Shown: positions 19,582 through 39,127 of the stretch, one piece after another
Position numbering within the stretch: the first letter of the stretch is position 1
Layout: each line of letters opens with the position of its first letter
DNA from: Lepidurus packardi
Taxonomy: Eukaryota; Arthropoda; Branchiopoda; Notostraca; Triopsidae
Assembly (NCBI GenBank): GCA_023053545.1
Contig: JAKZAN010000004.1
Coordinates: forward strand, 1,550,001 to 1,614,000
DNA length: 64,000 bases
Direction: 5' to 3'
Position numbers and translations under genes: made by a program
The notes under the pieces: generated by a model
The model's database searches: none
What the model was told of the DNA's origin: nothing
What the model saw: the letters and a program-made list of their open reading frames with translations, nothing else

Positions 19582-21157
19582 TGATCGCGAGGGACGGAAT
19601 AGATAAACACTATTCCTCCACTGATTTGTTCTCTTCGGCTCACTCGCGCTATCGAGAGTTTTGAAGTAACAAGGTAAAGTAAATGTAATCCTCCTTTAAT
19701 TAGTGAGACTTAAAGGACCTGAAACTCACAGTTTAAGAAATCAATATGTCTTCCTTTGTAGCTTTGACTCCGTCTTTCTTGACATAAAAGCCACGGGGAG
19801 TTGTCCGTATAATTCATTCGGTTTACCTACCAGTCCAACGTCAGCTACTGCAGGATGAAGCGGCAATATGCTTTCAATGAGTTGTTCAATGAGTCATGAA
19901 ACATCCGATCCTAATTCCACAGCATAGCTGTTATCGTCGTAAAGGACATCCACTGGCGATTCTACCACGCCGGCATTGACCGCAGCGAAGTAAGAAAGTG
20001 GTATTGGATACCCCGTGGAAGAGTCCCCATCCGGGGAATTAACGGCAGATGTCTGATTTGTCGGAAAAGCCAAATCCGAACATACCACCAGACGTGATCA
20101 ATCCAGAAGAGGTAACGTCCAGAAGACGATGGAAGGCTGTACAAGCTGTCGTAATTTCCTCTCCTTTAGTAGTTTGTATATGCTATCGAAAATTCAGAAT
20201 AGTGATTTTTATCATTTTTCATAAGAAAATTTAGAGATGGGACAGTTGATATGCGTGGAACGACGCATTGGACGAAATGAATTTAAACGGTGCGAAACAG
20301 AAACAGAACTTTAGGACTACTTCTGAATTTTCCCACCCAATTTTCCCGCCCAACAAACAAACATACGAAAGCATAAAACTAAAATTAACTATTTGTCGTC
20401 ATAAAATAAACGATTAAACGATTGTCGAGAGTTCGAGAGAGCGAATGTTATCGCGAGTGCGACGACTACTACTTCGAAAAAACTCGAATTCGAGTTTAGC
20501 CAAAGCTCCTTTTTTCGTCACCAAACAAATGTATCTGCAACTCCCCGGCTAACGAAGAAGCAACGTTCCCAATTAAGCAGAAAACGTCAAGGTTCGGTCA
20601 CAATGGGGTTGACCCTCGACAATTAATCTGACCTCATGAACAGTAGTCCTAATCTAACTGAAATGGAGCAAGAATTATTCCGGAAAGCAGGAGACCAGGT
20701 AAATAATTTAAACATTGGCATATTTGAATCCTTATTACTACAGAGTCAGGATATCTACATCAGTCAACCTTGCAATCAAGATTACATTACGTATTACACA
20801 ATGTGATTAGTTCATATACTACACAAAATCTTCAATGTATTTTGTCCTAGCATCACTTTCTTTCAGTATAGATTAAGAATAATAAAAAGTTACGCAGATA
20901 GTTGTCAAAATTTGCTCATCGATAATATACAGTTAAATACACCAAATGGAATAGAATAAATTAAATTGAATTTAGATTAAATTAAAGGAGATTTAGACAC
21001 ATGCACACACTCGTGTGTGCACAGTTGGCCGAGCAGCTGCACGAAGTAAACCATAGTAAGAATATTGGGGTATAGTAACAAGGAAAAATGTCGGCCTGCT
21101 CTGTGTTTACCGTGTGATTCATCAAATTAAATACTAGTGTCGACATCACTGGGCATG
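19582..21157. other. Intergenic, no supported gene
   Basis: A 64-codon minus-strand frame (19894-20088) has ordinary composition, but neither family nor splice partners were recognised. The rest is AT-rich single-copy-looking sequence up to the BEL target duplication. Confidence 0.4.
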
Positions 21158-21162
21158 TACAG

Positions 21163-21382
21163 TGTTCCGGATGGAACAGGAGACTACGAAAGAAGAAGTA
21201 TGGTTGTGCGACGGGCCCTAGATCGCCCCCGGCTGCACGTGCTCGCGAAGGGAGTTCTGGTGTACCTGAGCGCCAGTCAAGCAATTGTCAAAGTCTGGTA
21301 AGGTTGTAACCATCCTGTGAGCAATACACGTGCAACGTTTTTCCTGCACAAGACCACAACGCTGTTCCTTCATTCCGTTACA
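21163..21382 (+). repeat. BEL/Pao 5' LTR
   Basis: 220-bp LTR starting TG and ending CA. It reads the same as 27244-27463. Confidence 0.93.
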
Positions 21383-21386
21383 AATT

Positions 21387-21404
21387 TGGTGCCGAAACCC
21401 GGGA
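21387..21404 (+). other. BEL/Pao primer-binding site (tRNA-Phe type)
   Basis: tggtgccgaaacccggga, four bases inside the 5' LTR, is complementary over 18 nt to the 3' end of arthropod tRNA-Phe as I know it (acceptor 5' strand GCCGAAA). Confidence 0.78.
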
Positions 21405-21413
21405 GTGTCGGCC

Positions 21414-24400
21414 ATGGCGACGACTCCATTTACATATAGCGTGGATGAAGAGACCGAGGAAGCGTTGAGCCCCGAAGCAGTTAAAGCGTTGAGAACGCAT
21501 GAAAAGTCTCAACACACTCGTCAGGTGAACCGTATTCGTGGTGCAATTAGGCTCCGCGATCGACGGACAATCTTGAAAGGCTTACGAGCCCGATTGACAG
21601 AGCACTTCGAGAACGGCCTCGCTTTGAACGAAAATTATCAAAGCACATCAGGCCAGAATCAAGATGGATGGGCGCAGAAGTTCCGCGAAGAGCACATGGC
21701 TTGCAAAAGGGAACTAGATGAACACCTGGCTGCAAGAGTATCCTCAATCGCGTCATGCTCAAGTATGAATTCTCTGGAAAGCCTCGAGGACCAAGATGCC
21801 CCGCAGCTACAGAGGAATACATTGGCGAAAGAGCAAACCGTGGCAGCCGAAATGGCAAGTCAACAGTCCCGAGGTATCGAGTCCGCGCTGGATCGTGGTG
21901 CAGCTGAAACCGTGGAAGTTTACCAGCAGAGCAACGAAATCCCACCGAGTGACGCGCAACGTGAGGATGTAGACCTGGAGGGCTTAAGCGTTTATTTACT
22001 ACGTAGAGACGCGCAAATCGAGAAGCTGAAGGCCCAGCTAGAAGAGCAACGCGTGCTGGGGACGATGGTGGAGCGTTTGGAAGAGGGTCAGGAATGCCTG
22101 GTGTCGTTGCTTCAGCGAGAGAGGGACGAAAGACGAGCGTTAGAAGCGAGGGTGAAAGTGGAAGACTCACTGAGGCGAACGCAACCGTTAGCTAGGCCTT
22201 ACGTCACTCGCCCTACGGCCCAACATCCCGGTCCTAGCAACGCAAATGCAGCAATTCCACGTCGATGCAGGGTCACAGCCACTACCGATGACGACCGCTG
22301 GATCTACGAAGAGGACGAGCAGCGTGTTGGAGATTCCCAGGTCACATGCCGCGCACCGAAGTTGGACATAACGAAGTTCGACGGGGACCCAAAGAATTGG
22401 CCCATGTTTATATCCTCCTTTCGCGCGATGATTGATTCCATGCGCTGGTCGGACGCAATCAAATTGACCTACCTGAAAGAGCTACTGACGGATGAAGTAC
22501 GAAAATCCATCGCTGGTACGCTGTGCCGCCCCGCCCTCTATCGGAGAGCACTAGAGGAATTGCATCGTAAATATGGGCATCCGTTTTTGGTTGCGCGTGC
22601 CTACACCGACGCGTTATTAGCCATTGAGCCAATGCGAAAGGAAGACAACGCGGGTTTGAGAAGGTTCGCCGGCGAAGTACACGAGACTGTTTCGACGTTG
22701 GTGGAGTACAACTTCACGAGTGAGTTGGACTCTGGTGGTACTCTCTCGCAGCTTGTGGATAAGCTTCCGGAGCGTTTCCGAGACAAATGGGGCAAGCGGG
22801 TATGGAAGGCCCAACCGGAAATCCTGAATCTGGTCCATTTCGACATCTTCCTTGAAGAGCTCGTAATGAGCAGAAAGGTGGTGCGTGTTACCGAACAAGC
22901 CGTGAAACCAGCCAGCAGCGGGCAAAAATCGCGTCAGATCAACGCCCTGCAACCACGCGTGCACAATATCCGGCAAGGAGAGATAGAGCAAGGGTGCCAA
23001 GCGTGCACGGAACCTGGTCACCTACTGAAAACATGCAATACCTTTAAAGCCCTAAGCCCCGACAAGCGTTTATCCCTGGTAAAGGACAGCGGACTCTGTT
23101 TTTCTTGTTTGGGACGGAACCATCGAAGCAGAGAATGCCGCCGAAAAACGAAATGCGACGTGGAGGGATGTGAACGGAAGCATCATCCGTTGCTACACGG
23201 ATCCACAAATAAGACACATGTCTCTGCTCAAGAACGGTGGGGCGAACCCAGTGTGAATGCGACTCAACATCAAGTTACTACGATGTCATCGTTGCTACCC
23301 GTCGTTCCGGTATGCATACGTAACGGAACTCGTACGCTCTACACGCACGCCCTGTTGGATCCGGGAAGTGACCGGTCACTCATTCGAAGCGACGCTGCCC
23401 GTAAGCTACGACTGAAAGGCCCGAACATTCGGATTCGTCCTCGCACATTTCACGGACAAGACCCGGTCATTCACAGCAAGGCAGTAAACTACACTATCTC
23501 GTCCGTCGACGGAACGTTTACATCCCAGATGGAAAGGACCTTGGTGGTACCGCGCCTAACCGGAGCCGACAGACGACTCAACCTAAAGAAGTTGGCTGAG
23601 CAGTATGACCACCTTAAGGATTTACCGCTTCCGTCAGATGTTCCTGAGTCCATTACCCTCCTTTTGGGAACGGATGCGACGATCTACGCTCATGAACAAT
23701 TGGCAATTGTGAAGCCCGCGAAAGGAGCCTCGATGCCGGCAGCTGTGTTAACTCCTTTCGGTTGGACCTTGTTCGGCCCCGCCCAGATTCAAGGGGCGAG
23801 CTCGATCCAAAATTCGGCCATGACGATAAGCGCGTACGAGGTGCTCGAAGAGCCGGACGATTTGGTGAAGACCTTGTGGGACACCGACCTTCTAGGAATC
23901 ACCGCGCCAGCGCCACAGTCGGCCGACGATCAGCGAGCGGTACGCCTTCTCGAAGAGACGACTCGCAAAGTCGGCAACCGCTACGAAACAGGGCTGCTGT
24001 GGAAGCAGGACAAGCCCAACCTGCCCAACAACTACGGTCATGCCTTGCACCGCTTCTTACAATTGGAGCGCCGTCTTGCAAAAGATCCGGGGCTGGCCGA
24101 AAGATACGAAGAGATCATAGGCGAATATGTGAAGTACGGGTTTGCGAGGGTTGTGGAGGAGCCACGGAACGCAGAGGTGGGCAAAGTATGGTATTTACCG
24201 CACCATGCAGTCGTTAGTCCGCACAAGCCCGGAAAGGTCCGCATGGTTTTTGACGCGTCGGCGCGCCATCAAGGGACAAGCCTGAACGACGCCTTGCTAA
24301 AGGGTCCGGACCTGTCGACCAATCTAGTCGACATTTTACTCAAGTTCAGGTTGCAGCAGGTCGCAGTTGCCGCCGATGTAGAGAGAATGTACCATCAGGT

Positions 24401-27215
24401 ACGGGTCCGCGAATCTGACCAGTCTGCGCTCCGTTTCCTGTGGAGGTCACACGGGTCGACCGAAGCACCTGCCACGTACCAGATGATGGTTCATGTCTTT
24501 GGTGCCGTTTCTTCGCCAACGACCTGCATCAATGCTCTACAACGTACGGCCAAAGACCATCGGCAGGAACATCCAGAAGCCGCGGAAAGGGTGTTCACGA
24601 ACGTATACGTGGACAATTTCCTTGATTCCTGTGCAACTGTCGAAGAAGCGGAAAGAATCTCCTTGGAAATGACTGAGCTTCTCGCTAGAGGGGGATTCCG
24701 CCTTACTAAATGGATCTCAACGTCGCGATCAGTCATGGAAAAGATCCCAAAGTCAGAATGGTTGGATGGCACGGTGGATCTAGCGCGCGACCCTCTACCG
24801 ACCGAACGGATATTGGGACTCTGGTGGAATAGCCAAGAAGACGTGTTCTCGTTCCGACCGGAGATCGGGGCCGAGGCGAGGCTGAAGCGGGAAATCTTGA
24901 GCGAGATCGCTAAGATATACGACCCCCTGGGGTTCCTCGCGCCCGTCGTCCTCTTTGCCAAGATCCTCCTTCAAAGTCTGTGGCGCCACGGCACTGAGTG
25001 GAATGAAGAACCACCACCTGAGCTTCTGACGACATGGCAGGAATGGTGTCTAAGCCTGTCATCTATCGAAGGCCTGAAGATCCCGCGGTGCATACAGACC
25101 GACCCCCAGCAAGTACCTGCTCAGCTCCACGTCTTTACCGACGCGTCGGAGCAGGGATATGGAGCAGTTGCCTACCTGCGCCTTCAGATGGGTAACGGAT
25201 GGCAAAGGAAGTTCACCATGAGTAAGTCTCGAGTTTCGCCCATAAAACACCTGACCATACCCCGGCTCGAACTGTCTGGAGCAGTCATCGGCGTCCGCTT
25301 GGCTAAGACCATCTGCCAAAGCCTAGGAATATCGATTCATGAAGCGATCTTTTGGACGGACTCGCAAACTACCCTGCAGTGGATATGCAGCCGGAAGAGG
25401 CGTTTCCACGCGTTTGTCGGGAATCGCGTCGGAGAGATACTCGAAACAACAAGGGCGCAGCAGTGGCGCCATGTTCCGGGTAAGGTCAACCCAGCCGACC
25501 AGTGTAGCCGGGGTGTCACCGCCGCCGTGTGGGATAGGGAAAACTGGTTCCACGGGCCCACATTTCTGAGCGAGGCGGAAGAAAACTGGCCGCCCAGGAA
25601 GGTGGTCGCAGAACCCGAAGATGACGCGGAAATGGTCGCCGAGTCGTGGATTGGCGCCATAACTGTGAGCGAGGAAGAATGTGCTGTGGGCCAGTTCCTA
25701 AAGGGGAGGTCATCACTGACGGCAGCCCTGCGCATCATCGCGCTCATCTTGCGATTCTACGATAGGTTGAAGACTTCCCACAGTGCCAACGGAAATGGAG
25801 ACCCCAATCCTCACCACGCACCCCGTGCACCAGGAGGTGGAAAATTAGCGAGATTGACGGCGGTGGAGCTGACAAAGGCCTTAGCAGCGTGCGTAAAGAT
25901 GGGGCAACACGCTGTATTTGCTAAAGAAATTAAACAGCTCAAGAAAGCCGAACCCATCGCGCCCAATTCACGTTTGGCCAAGCTTAACCCGTACCTGGAC
26001 GACGGCGGTATTTTACGAAGTCGTGGGCGCATAGAGAATGCAGCGGTGGATACCGCCATGAAGAACCCCATTATTCTCTCGCCAGATGTCGAAATTACCC
26101 GCTTGATCATTGGAGGAGCGCACGAGAGGCTATACCATGCCTCCAGTGACAGGACACTTCACGAGCTGCACCAGCAGTATTGGATCCTGAGGGGCCGACA
26201 AGCGGTGCGTAATTATGTTACTAAGTGTCCCCGCTGCCGAAAAGACACCGCACAACCGGCAATCCCGCTCATGGCCCCGCTCCCTCAACACCGGCTGCAG
26301 GCGCACGCCCCTCCGTTCACCAACACGGGAGTGGACTATTTCGGCCCTTGGAATGTTACGGTATTCCGGAGGTCCGTGAAGAGATACGGATGTCTCTTTA
26401 CGTGTCTTGTGACTCGGGCCGTGCACATCGAAGTCGCCCATTCCCTCGACGCAGAATCATTCCTAATGGCTTTTCAACGCTTCTGCGATCGGCGTGGAAG
26501 GCCGAAAGTCGTGTATTCCGACAATGGCACAAATCTGGTTGCAGGAGAGCGGGAGCTGCGGGAGGCCGTTAAGAATTGGAACGAAGGCAAGATCGCTTCG
26601 GCACTGGCAGAGGACCTCATCGAGTGGCATTTCTCACCACCGGCGGCCCCCCATTTCGGCGGCGTATGGGAACGACTGGTGCGTTCAGCAAAGAGTGCCC
26701 TGAAGAAAATCCTCAACGGCCGAGCCCTAACGGATGAAGTCCTGGTCACCGCAATGGCAGGGGTCGAAGCATTACTGAATGGGAGACCACTAACCCATGT
26801 GAGTGTTGACCCACACGAGCCAGAGCCTCTGACACCGAACCATTTTTTGCTCGGCCGTGCCAACACCAGCATCCCGTTAGACGTCCCCGAGTTCGGCGAA
26901 GTCAGCATGCAAAAGAGATGGAGGGCATCTCAAGCCCTCATCAACGAGTTTTGGAAGAGGTGGTTAAGGGAATATGTGCCATCCCTAATTGAACGAAGAA
27001 AGTGGCTGGTACCTAGGCGAAACCTGCAACCCAACGACATCGTGCTAGTAGTGGATGTCAACGCCCCTCGAAACCACTGGCTCCTAGGCAGAATTGTACG
27101 GATTTTTCCTGGGCAGGACGGTCTCACTCGTACGGCACTGGTGCGTACGAGGAACGGCGAAGCCGTGCGCCCAGCAGCGAAGTTATGCCTGTTGGAAGCG
27201 GCCATCCAGGAATAG
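21414..27215 (+). CDS. BEL/Pao Gag-Pol polyprotein
   Basis: 1933-aa single open frame. I start at the ATG at 21414 (gccATGG), ten bases after the primer-binding site, because the frame upstream of it is LTR. In order: a long gag region with coiled-coil-like stretches, two zinc knuckles (CQACTEPGHLLKTC near residue 528; CFSCLGRNHRSREC near 561), an aspartic protease (LLDPGSDRSLIRSD near 646), RT with YVDNFLDS near 1065, a BEL-type RNase H region with FTDASEQGYGAV, then an integrase HHCC region and core (GVDYFGP near 1640, SDNGTNL near 1701, and a later Glu in GGVWERL). Gag and Pol share one frame, so no frameshift is needed. Apparently functional. Confidence 0.93.
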   Translation: MATTPFTYSVDEETEEALSPEAVKALRTHEKSQHTRQVNRIRGAIRLRDRRTILKGLRARLTEHFENGLALNENYQSTSGQNQDGWAQKFREEHMACKRELDEHLAARVSSIASCSSMNSLESLEDQDAPQLQRNTLAKEQTVAAEMASQQSRGIESALDRGAAETVEVYQQSNEIPPSDAQREDVDLEGLSVYLLRRDAQIEKLKAQLEEQRVLGTMVERLEEGQECLVSLLQRERDERRALEARVKVEDSLRRTQPLARPYVTRPTAQHPGPSNANAAIPRRCRVTATTDDDRWIYEEDEQRVGDSQVTCRAPKLDITKFDGDPKNWPMFISSFRAMIDSMRWSDAIKLTYLKELLTDEVRKSIAGTLCRPALYRRALEELHRKYGHPFLVARAYTDALLAIEPMRKEDNAGLRRFAGEVHETVSTLVEYNFTSELDSGGTLSQLVDKLPERFRDKWGKRVWKAQPEILNLVHFDIFLEELVMSRKVVRVTEQAVKPASSGQKSRQINALQPRVHNIRQGEIEQGCQACTEPGHLLKTCNTFKALSPDKRLSLVKDSGLCFSCLGRNHRSRECRRKTKCDVEGCERKHHPLLHGSTNKTHVSAQERWGEPSVNATQHQVTTMSSLLPVVPVCIRNGTRTLYTHALLDPGSDRSLIRSDAARKLRLKGPNIRIRPRTFHGQDPVIHSKAVNYTISSVDGTFTSQMERTLVVPRLTGADRRLNLKKLAEQYDHLKDLPLPSDVPESITLLLGTDATIYAHEQLAIVKPAKGASMPAAVLTPFGWTLFGPAQIQGASSIQNSAMTISAYEVLEEPDDLVKTLWDTDLLGITAPAPQSADDQRAVRLLEETTRKVGNRYETGLLWKQDKPNLPNNYGHALHRFLQLERRLAKDPGLAERYEEIIGEYVKYGFARVVEEPRNAEVGKVWYLPHHAVVSPHKPGKVRMVFDASARHQGTSLNDALLKGPDLSTNLVDILLKFRLQQVAVAADVERMYHQVRVRESDQSALRFLWRSHGSTEAPATYQMMVHVFGAVSSPTTCINALQRTAKDHRQEHPEAAERVFTNVYVDNFLDSCATVEEAERISLEMTELLARGGFRLTKWISTSRSVMEKIPKSEWLDGTVDLARDPLPTERILGLWWNSQEDVFSFRPEIGAEARLKREILSEIAKIYDPLGFLAPVVLFAKILLQSLWRHGTEWNEEPPPELLTTWQEWCLSLSSIEGLKIPRCIQTDPQQVPAQLHVFTDASEQGYGAVAYLRLQMGNGWQRKFTMSKSRVSPIKHLTIPRLELSGAVIGVRLAKTICQSLGISIHEAIFWTDSQTTLQWICSRKRRFHAFVGNRVGEILETTRAQQWRHVPGKVNPADQCSRGVTAAVWDRENWFHGPTFLSEAEENWPPRKVVAEPEDDAEMVAESWIGAITVSEEECAVGQFLKGRSSLTAALRIIALILRFYDRLKTSHSANGNGDPNPHHAPRAPGGGKLARLTAVELTKALAACVKMGQHAVFAKEIKQLKKAEPIAPNSRLAKLNPYLDDGGILRSRGRIENAAVDTAMKNPIILSPDVEITRLIIGGAHERLYHASSDRTLHELHQQYWILRGRQAVRNYVTKCPRCRKDTAQPAIPLMAPLPQHRLQAHAPPFTNTGVDYFGPWNVTVFRRSVKRYGCLFTCLVTRAVHIEVAHSLDAESFLMAFQRFCDRRGRPKVVYSDNGTNLVAGERELREAVKNWNEGKIASALAEDLIEWHFSPPAAPHFGGVWERLVRSAKSALKKILNGRALTDEVLVTAMAGVEALLNGRPLTHVSVDPHEPEPLTPNHFLLGRANTSIPLDVPEFGEVSMQKRWRASQALINEFWKRWLREYVPSLIERRKWLVPRRNLQPNDIVLVVDVNAPRNHWLLGRIVRIFPGQDGLTRTALVRTRNGEAVRPAAKLCLLEAAIQE

Positions 27216-27243
27216 TTACTGGGTCCAGTAACGGGGGCGGGGG

Positions 27244-27463
27244 TGTTCCGGATGGAACAGGAGACTACGAAAGAAGAAGTATGGTTGTGCGACGGGCCCT
27301 AGATCGCCCCCGGCTGCACGTGCTCGCGAAGGGAGTTCTGGTGTACCTGAGCGCCAGTCAAGCAATTGTCAAAGTCTGGTAAGGTTGTAACCATCCTGTG
27401 AGCAATACACGTGCAACGTTTTTCCTGCACAAGACCACAACGCTGTTCCTTCATTCCGTTACA
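27244..27463 (+). repeat. BEL/Pao 3' LTR
   Basis: 220-bp LTR preceded by the polypurine tract. Its outer end is 11 bp from the TATA-like box of the downstream peptidase gene. Confidence 0.93.
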
Positions 27464-27474
27464 TACAGCGTGAA

Positions 27475-27482
27475 CATAAAAG
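27475..27482 (+). promoter_or_regulatory. TATA-like box of the cysteine peptidase gene
   Basis: CATAAAAG lies 73 bp before the ATG at 27548, so transcription would start near 27500-27510 and give a short 5' UTR. Everything further upstream is the BEL/Pao LTR. Confidence 0.55.
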
Positions 27483-27547
27483 GAGCTCTGCGAGATCCCA
27501 AATGGCATCGTTATACCTTTGGCGACAACTGAAGAACCTGTGTAATC

Positions 27548-28954
<1,407 letters not shown>

Positions 28955-31464
28955 TCTATAGTGGGAAACGCAATATGATTAAGAATAATTTTTTAATAGT
29001 TGGTTGTTTTGTCCAGTTGGTTGTGGGTATAAAATAGTCTTGCATGCATAACGTACATGACTGTCCGTTTTAGTCTATAATTTTCTTTGTTTGAACACTC
29101 GAAAAAGGCACTTGAAATACGACACTGTTACCGGTTCAGTGAGAGAGCGATACCCGACACCGACACATAGAGAGACACCCGTTTATTTTTGGGTTCCACA
29201 AAATCAGCTCTGGTCCTTTGCACTTGCAAAACCCATTTACAGTCTTCTATCTGCGTCTTTCGGGAATCTATGAATCCCTACACCAGCAGTAACATAGTTG
29301 CTAAAACCATAAGCAGCACACGAGCTACCAGCGTATATTTAGGATTCGTCTTCGATGGCAGCTTTCTTGCCATTTTTCCACTAAAACTACTAAGCACAGA
29401 AGAAGTCTAACATCTCCAGTGAATAACAAAGCGCTCGTAGGCCAAGCCTGTCACGAACCTTACGTCACAGCTCTCGTGGTGGGAAAATGCCAAATATTCG
29501 CAAGTGAATAAGTCGGGAACGGCTAGCCGGAAAAATTAGAAATACATTTTCCTGTTCTTAGGATAATGTGTACAATAAAACTCCATAAAAATATCAATAT
29601 GCTGTGTTGTAGTTATTGCTCTTGAAGCTAGCTTACCCGGTCTCCGTCGGTCCCACCTATCGCGTAGCTTCGGGGTACTGCTGTACTACATGCTGGCACT
29701 GGAGCTCGGAGGATACTCATTATGAATTGGCCAATTAGACAAATGACAGGAAAAGTTATGAAAGAAAAAAAACGCAGTCCCGCCAGAATTTTGGGTGCAT
29801 CTTTGGGTTACCTGGAAGCATCTCCCAAAGGCGTTGTAGATGACAAAGGATTTATGAAATAAAGTACTCAAAAGTTGCCGAGAACTCATTAAATAATCAA
29901 TTACATAAAGTTTGCAGTTGAAATGTGTTAAACCGTGTGCTAAGGAAATAACCTGCACGTCTGGTGTTCTTGGTGGGAAAATGTTAGTAATCGTTTTACC
30001 AAACAGTTTGAAAGACAGCTAAATATTGAGAGATTTTGCCGTTTTTTCCGGCGATTTTTATTTTATACCGATTGCATAGTGAATTGCTGGAACATACTTT
30101 CTGGATTAAGAAACCCAATAGCAAATGGGGCAAAACGTTCAGCTAATTCTGCGACGAGTGGAGCTTCTGCTCGACCCCGAACAACGCTATGCGCGACTGA
30201 TCCTGCTGTATTACAAAAAAATTGTTAAAAATTGTTATTTCTCAGTTAAACTCTCGATAAAATTGAGTTTAATTTACAAATAGCATAAGATCATGTGAGG
30301 AATTGACTGTGACAGCGTGAGTAACGACACAACGGTTACCAAGAAGTACGAGAGTTCGAACAAACAACGTTATATAATGACGATGTGAAACGAAACAAAA
30401 ACCACAGCAGTTTATTTGAACCGTACCGCTTATTACCCATTTCGCTTCCAGAAATTCGTTTTTACAGTTACACCTCAAAGTCTGAACTGGGGAGTTCCTG
30501 ATCTAGTTTTTAAAGAGCACAATTTCCTAGAGAGTTTATTATAAAGATTTTTTTTTAAGAGCTGAAGACACGGGAACCGCCAGGCTTATTCTTACTGCCA
30601 GTCGGATTTATAATTTTTACCTTTTGCTCTTGGGAGGGAAATTGATGATAACTTTCTGGAGTTTATCCATTTTGGCCATGTTTAGGGACAATTTCTGCCG
30701 CTACATGTCGAAGGTGCTGCTCTTAACTTGACTTAACCCTTCTTACGTTTTCGTGTTCATTTTCTGTGAAAGCTTTAGTTGGTGCGTTGTAAAGAAAAAG
30801 TAGAAAAAGTAGAAAAACAAAAAAAGAATATGTGGGAGAGATTTTTTTATAATTCAAACAGGATATAGACTTTATGACATGGCTATTGAGTGGATTGAGG
30901 TTTTGCAGATCATTCGTGTGCTTGATTTAAAGAGTTTAAATGAAGCTATATCAATGGAGCTTGGGATTTGTCTGGGATATTTAAAAGTAAAAGTATGTAT
31001 ATGCTATGTTACAATGACAGCAGGTGGCGCTTGGCAGTTCCAATGTTTCTCGCTATGGTGTCCCAAACTGTCGCTTGCGGCATTTTGTAGATACGTTTGT
31101 GTTGCTGGCTGCGTATTACAGTTAACAGGAAATTTTAAAGTCGGGAACAGCTTTCCGAACTTGTGCTGCTTGCCAACCTTGAGAAGATCATTCGCTAATT
31201 TAGTATCTGATTGGAATTGAAATTATGTGACATAGCATTTGTACATTGCGTTACATTGCGTTGAATGTGTACGTACATATCACGTACGTACATTCTAAGG
31301 TACATTTGTACGCACGTTCTAAGGTACCGGGAAATGCGAGAAAACGTAGGAATTGTGTGGTTTAGTGACGAAATTGAGCTTCATTAACTTTTCACCGGAC
31401 TATTACAAATTTCAGGTGTCGCTTAGGCTTTCGAGCAACTTTTGAGGTAAGATCTTGAACATAT
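28955..31464. other. Intergenic, no supported gene
   Basis: About 2.5 kb. An AATAAA near 29575 could serve the peptidase gene but is 620 bp away. Around 31250-31330 there are GTACGTAC-type words and two ttctaaggtac copies. A 113-codon frame at 30879-31220 lacks recognisable motifs. Confidence 0.45.
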
Positions 31465-31466
31465 TA

Positions 31467-31833
31467 TTGTCACGTGACTAACTAACAGTTAGTTGGATTT
31501 TGCAATGACGTGGTCTTTAACGGGGCCCTGATCTTGCTAGGAAACATAAAGAATAAGGTTGAGGTCGCTAACAGAATCTGTATTCGCTACTGGCATACAA
31601 TCTCCACTCGTTCTGTAGCTTCTTCTCTCCAGTTTCCCTGTCGCCGCTCTTCCCTCCTTTCACCTTCCTTTCTATCATCCTTTATGTCCTCCCCAAACAG
31701 ACGAAATCAACGTAGTCCCTTAGTTTCGGGGAAGTGACTTTCACTAGCCCAGAAACCAAGGGTACGGGGGGGGGGGGGGGGACAAAAAGGGAAACTACGT
31801 TAAGAAAACGACTACCAAAAATTGACATGACAA
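31467..31833 (+). mobile_element. 367-bp TA-flanked MITE, copy 2
   Basis: Second copy of the repeat at 19209-19579, in the same orientation, with the same termini (TTGTCACGT...ACATGACAA) and TA on both sides (31465-31466 and 31834-31835). Differences are scattered substitutions and small indels, mainly in the pyrimidine and G tracts. The two copies have different flanks, which fixes the boundaries. Confidence 0.88.
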
Positions 31834-31835
31834 TA

Positions 31836-32581
31836 TGTATGCTGTTTGCATAATAGTTAAGCTTTGATTGCGTTCAGTTAGCCAAAAGTCGGATGGTATG
31901 GTCGACAAACTTGAAATATAACGGGAGCAAATTACCTGACATGTACTAGGCTTGTCTTCTTTTCACAAAATGACAGGCATGATCTAATTCCGTCGGCTAC
32001 GCAAAGTGGCGGCAAATGCCGACAGAGGGCTGTATCCCTCCGCCAAAGGTCACGACAGCCTTAGCAAATATCAATGTGATTGGGCAATGCGTATGGTACT
32101 TTATTTATTCCGTGTTTCCGCATTTTACGTTTTACCAATACCCCGTCCAATTCTTACATTAATAAAAATAACAATTAATTTCCCCAACGAAATATAGAAA
32201 AATCATTTAAAAACCTAGAACTGTGGTAAGTAACTGGATAATCGAATTGGGTACGAACGAAATTAGGGAAAGTATACGTCTCGTAGCCACATTTATGGAC
32301 TAAACAAAAAGCTCACATTTGCTTAAGATGACGTATGAACGGAATACAGATAAAACTGCTTACTTGTTAACAAGCTAACAAGTTGTAATAAAACTTGCAA
32401 AGTAAGTAATTGGACAGAACGAAATCTAATAATTATTGAGGGAAATTAAGACACGTAGTTTTGACTACGGGAAGTGCCTTTTCAACGAGTATTTTGATTA
32501 GAACAAGAGAATAAAATTCGACTTCAGCTTAAGAACGTAGCTGAAACCAATCACAGGAAAAGGAAGTTTAATTAAGCTTCC
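31836..32581. other. Intergenic, likely includes the SMC3-like 3' UTR
   Basis: No coding evidence. On the minus strand an ATTAAA just downstream of the SMC3-like stop (about 32568-32573) is a candidate poly(A) signal. Confidence 0.4.

Positions 32582-39127
<6,546 letters not shown>

Larger units (their letters stand above)
21163..27463 (+). mobile_element. Intact-looking BEL/Pao LTR retrotransposon
   Basis: 6301-bp element with two 220-bp LTRs that match by eye (TGTTCCGG...CGTTACA) and a 5-bp target duplication tacag (21158-21162 and 27464-27468), the usual BEL/Pao size. A primer-binding site (21387-21404), one continuous gag-pol frame and a G-rich polypurine tract (about 27233-27243) are all present. 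Domain content (Asp protease of the BEL type, RT with YVDNFLDS, RNase H, integrase) assigns it to BEL/Pao. No break was seen, so it is probably young. Confidence 0.95.

Noticed and set aside
19894..20088. 64-codon minus-strand frame ending VLYDDNSYAVELGSDVS
   Set aside because: Looks protein-like but there is no family, no splice partner and a short length.
21547..22170. 207-codon minus-strand frame and many similar frames up to 27205
   Set aside because: Antisense shadows of the GC-rich BEL/Pao gag-pol frame.
30879..31220. 113-codon plus-strand frame
   Set aside because: No motif, biased composition, isolated in an intergenic region.
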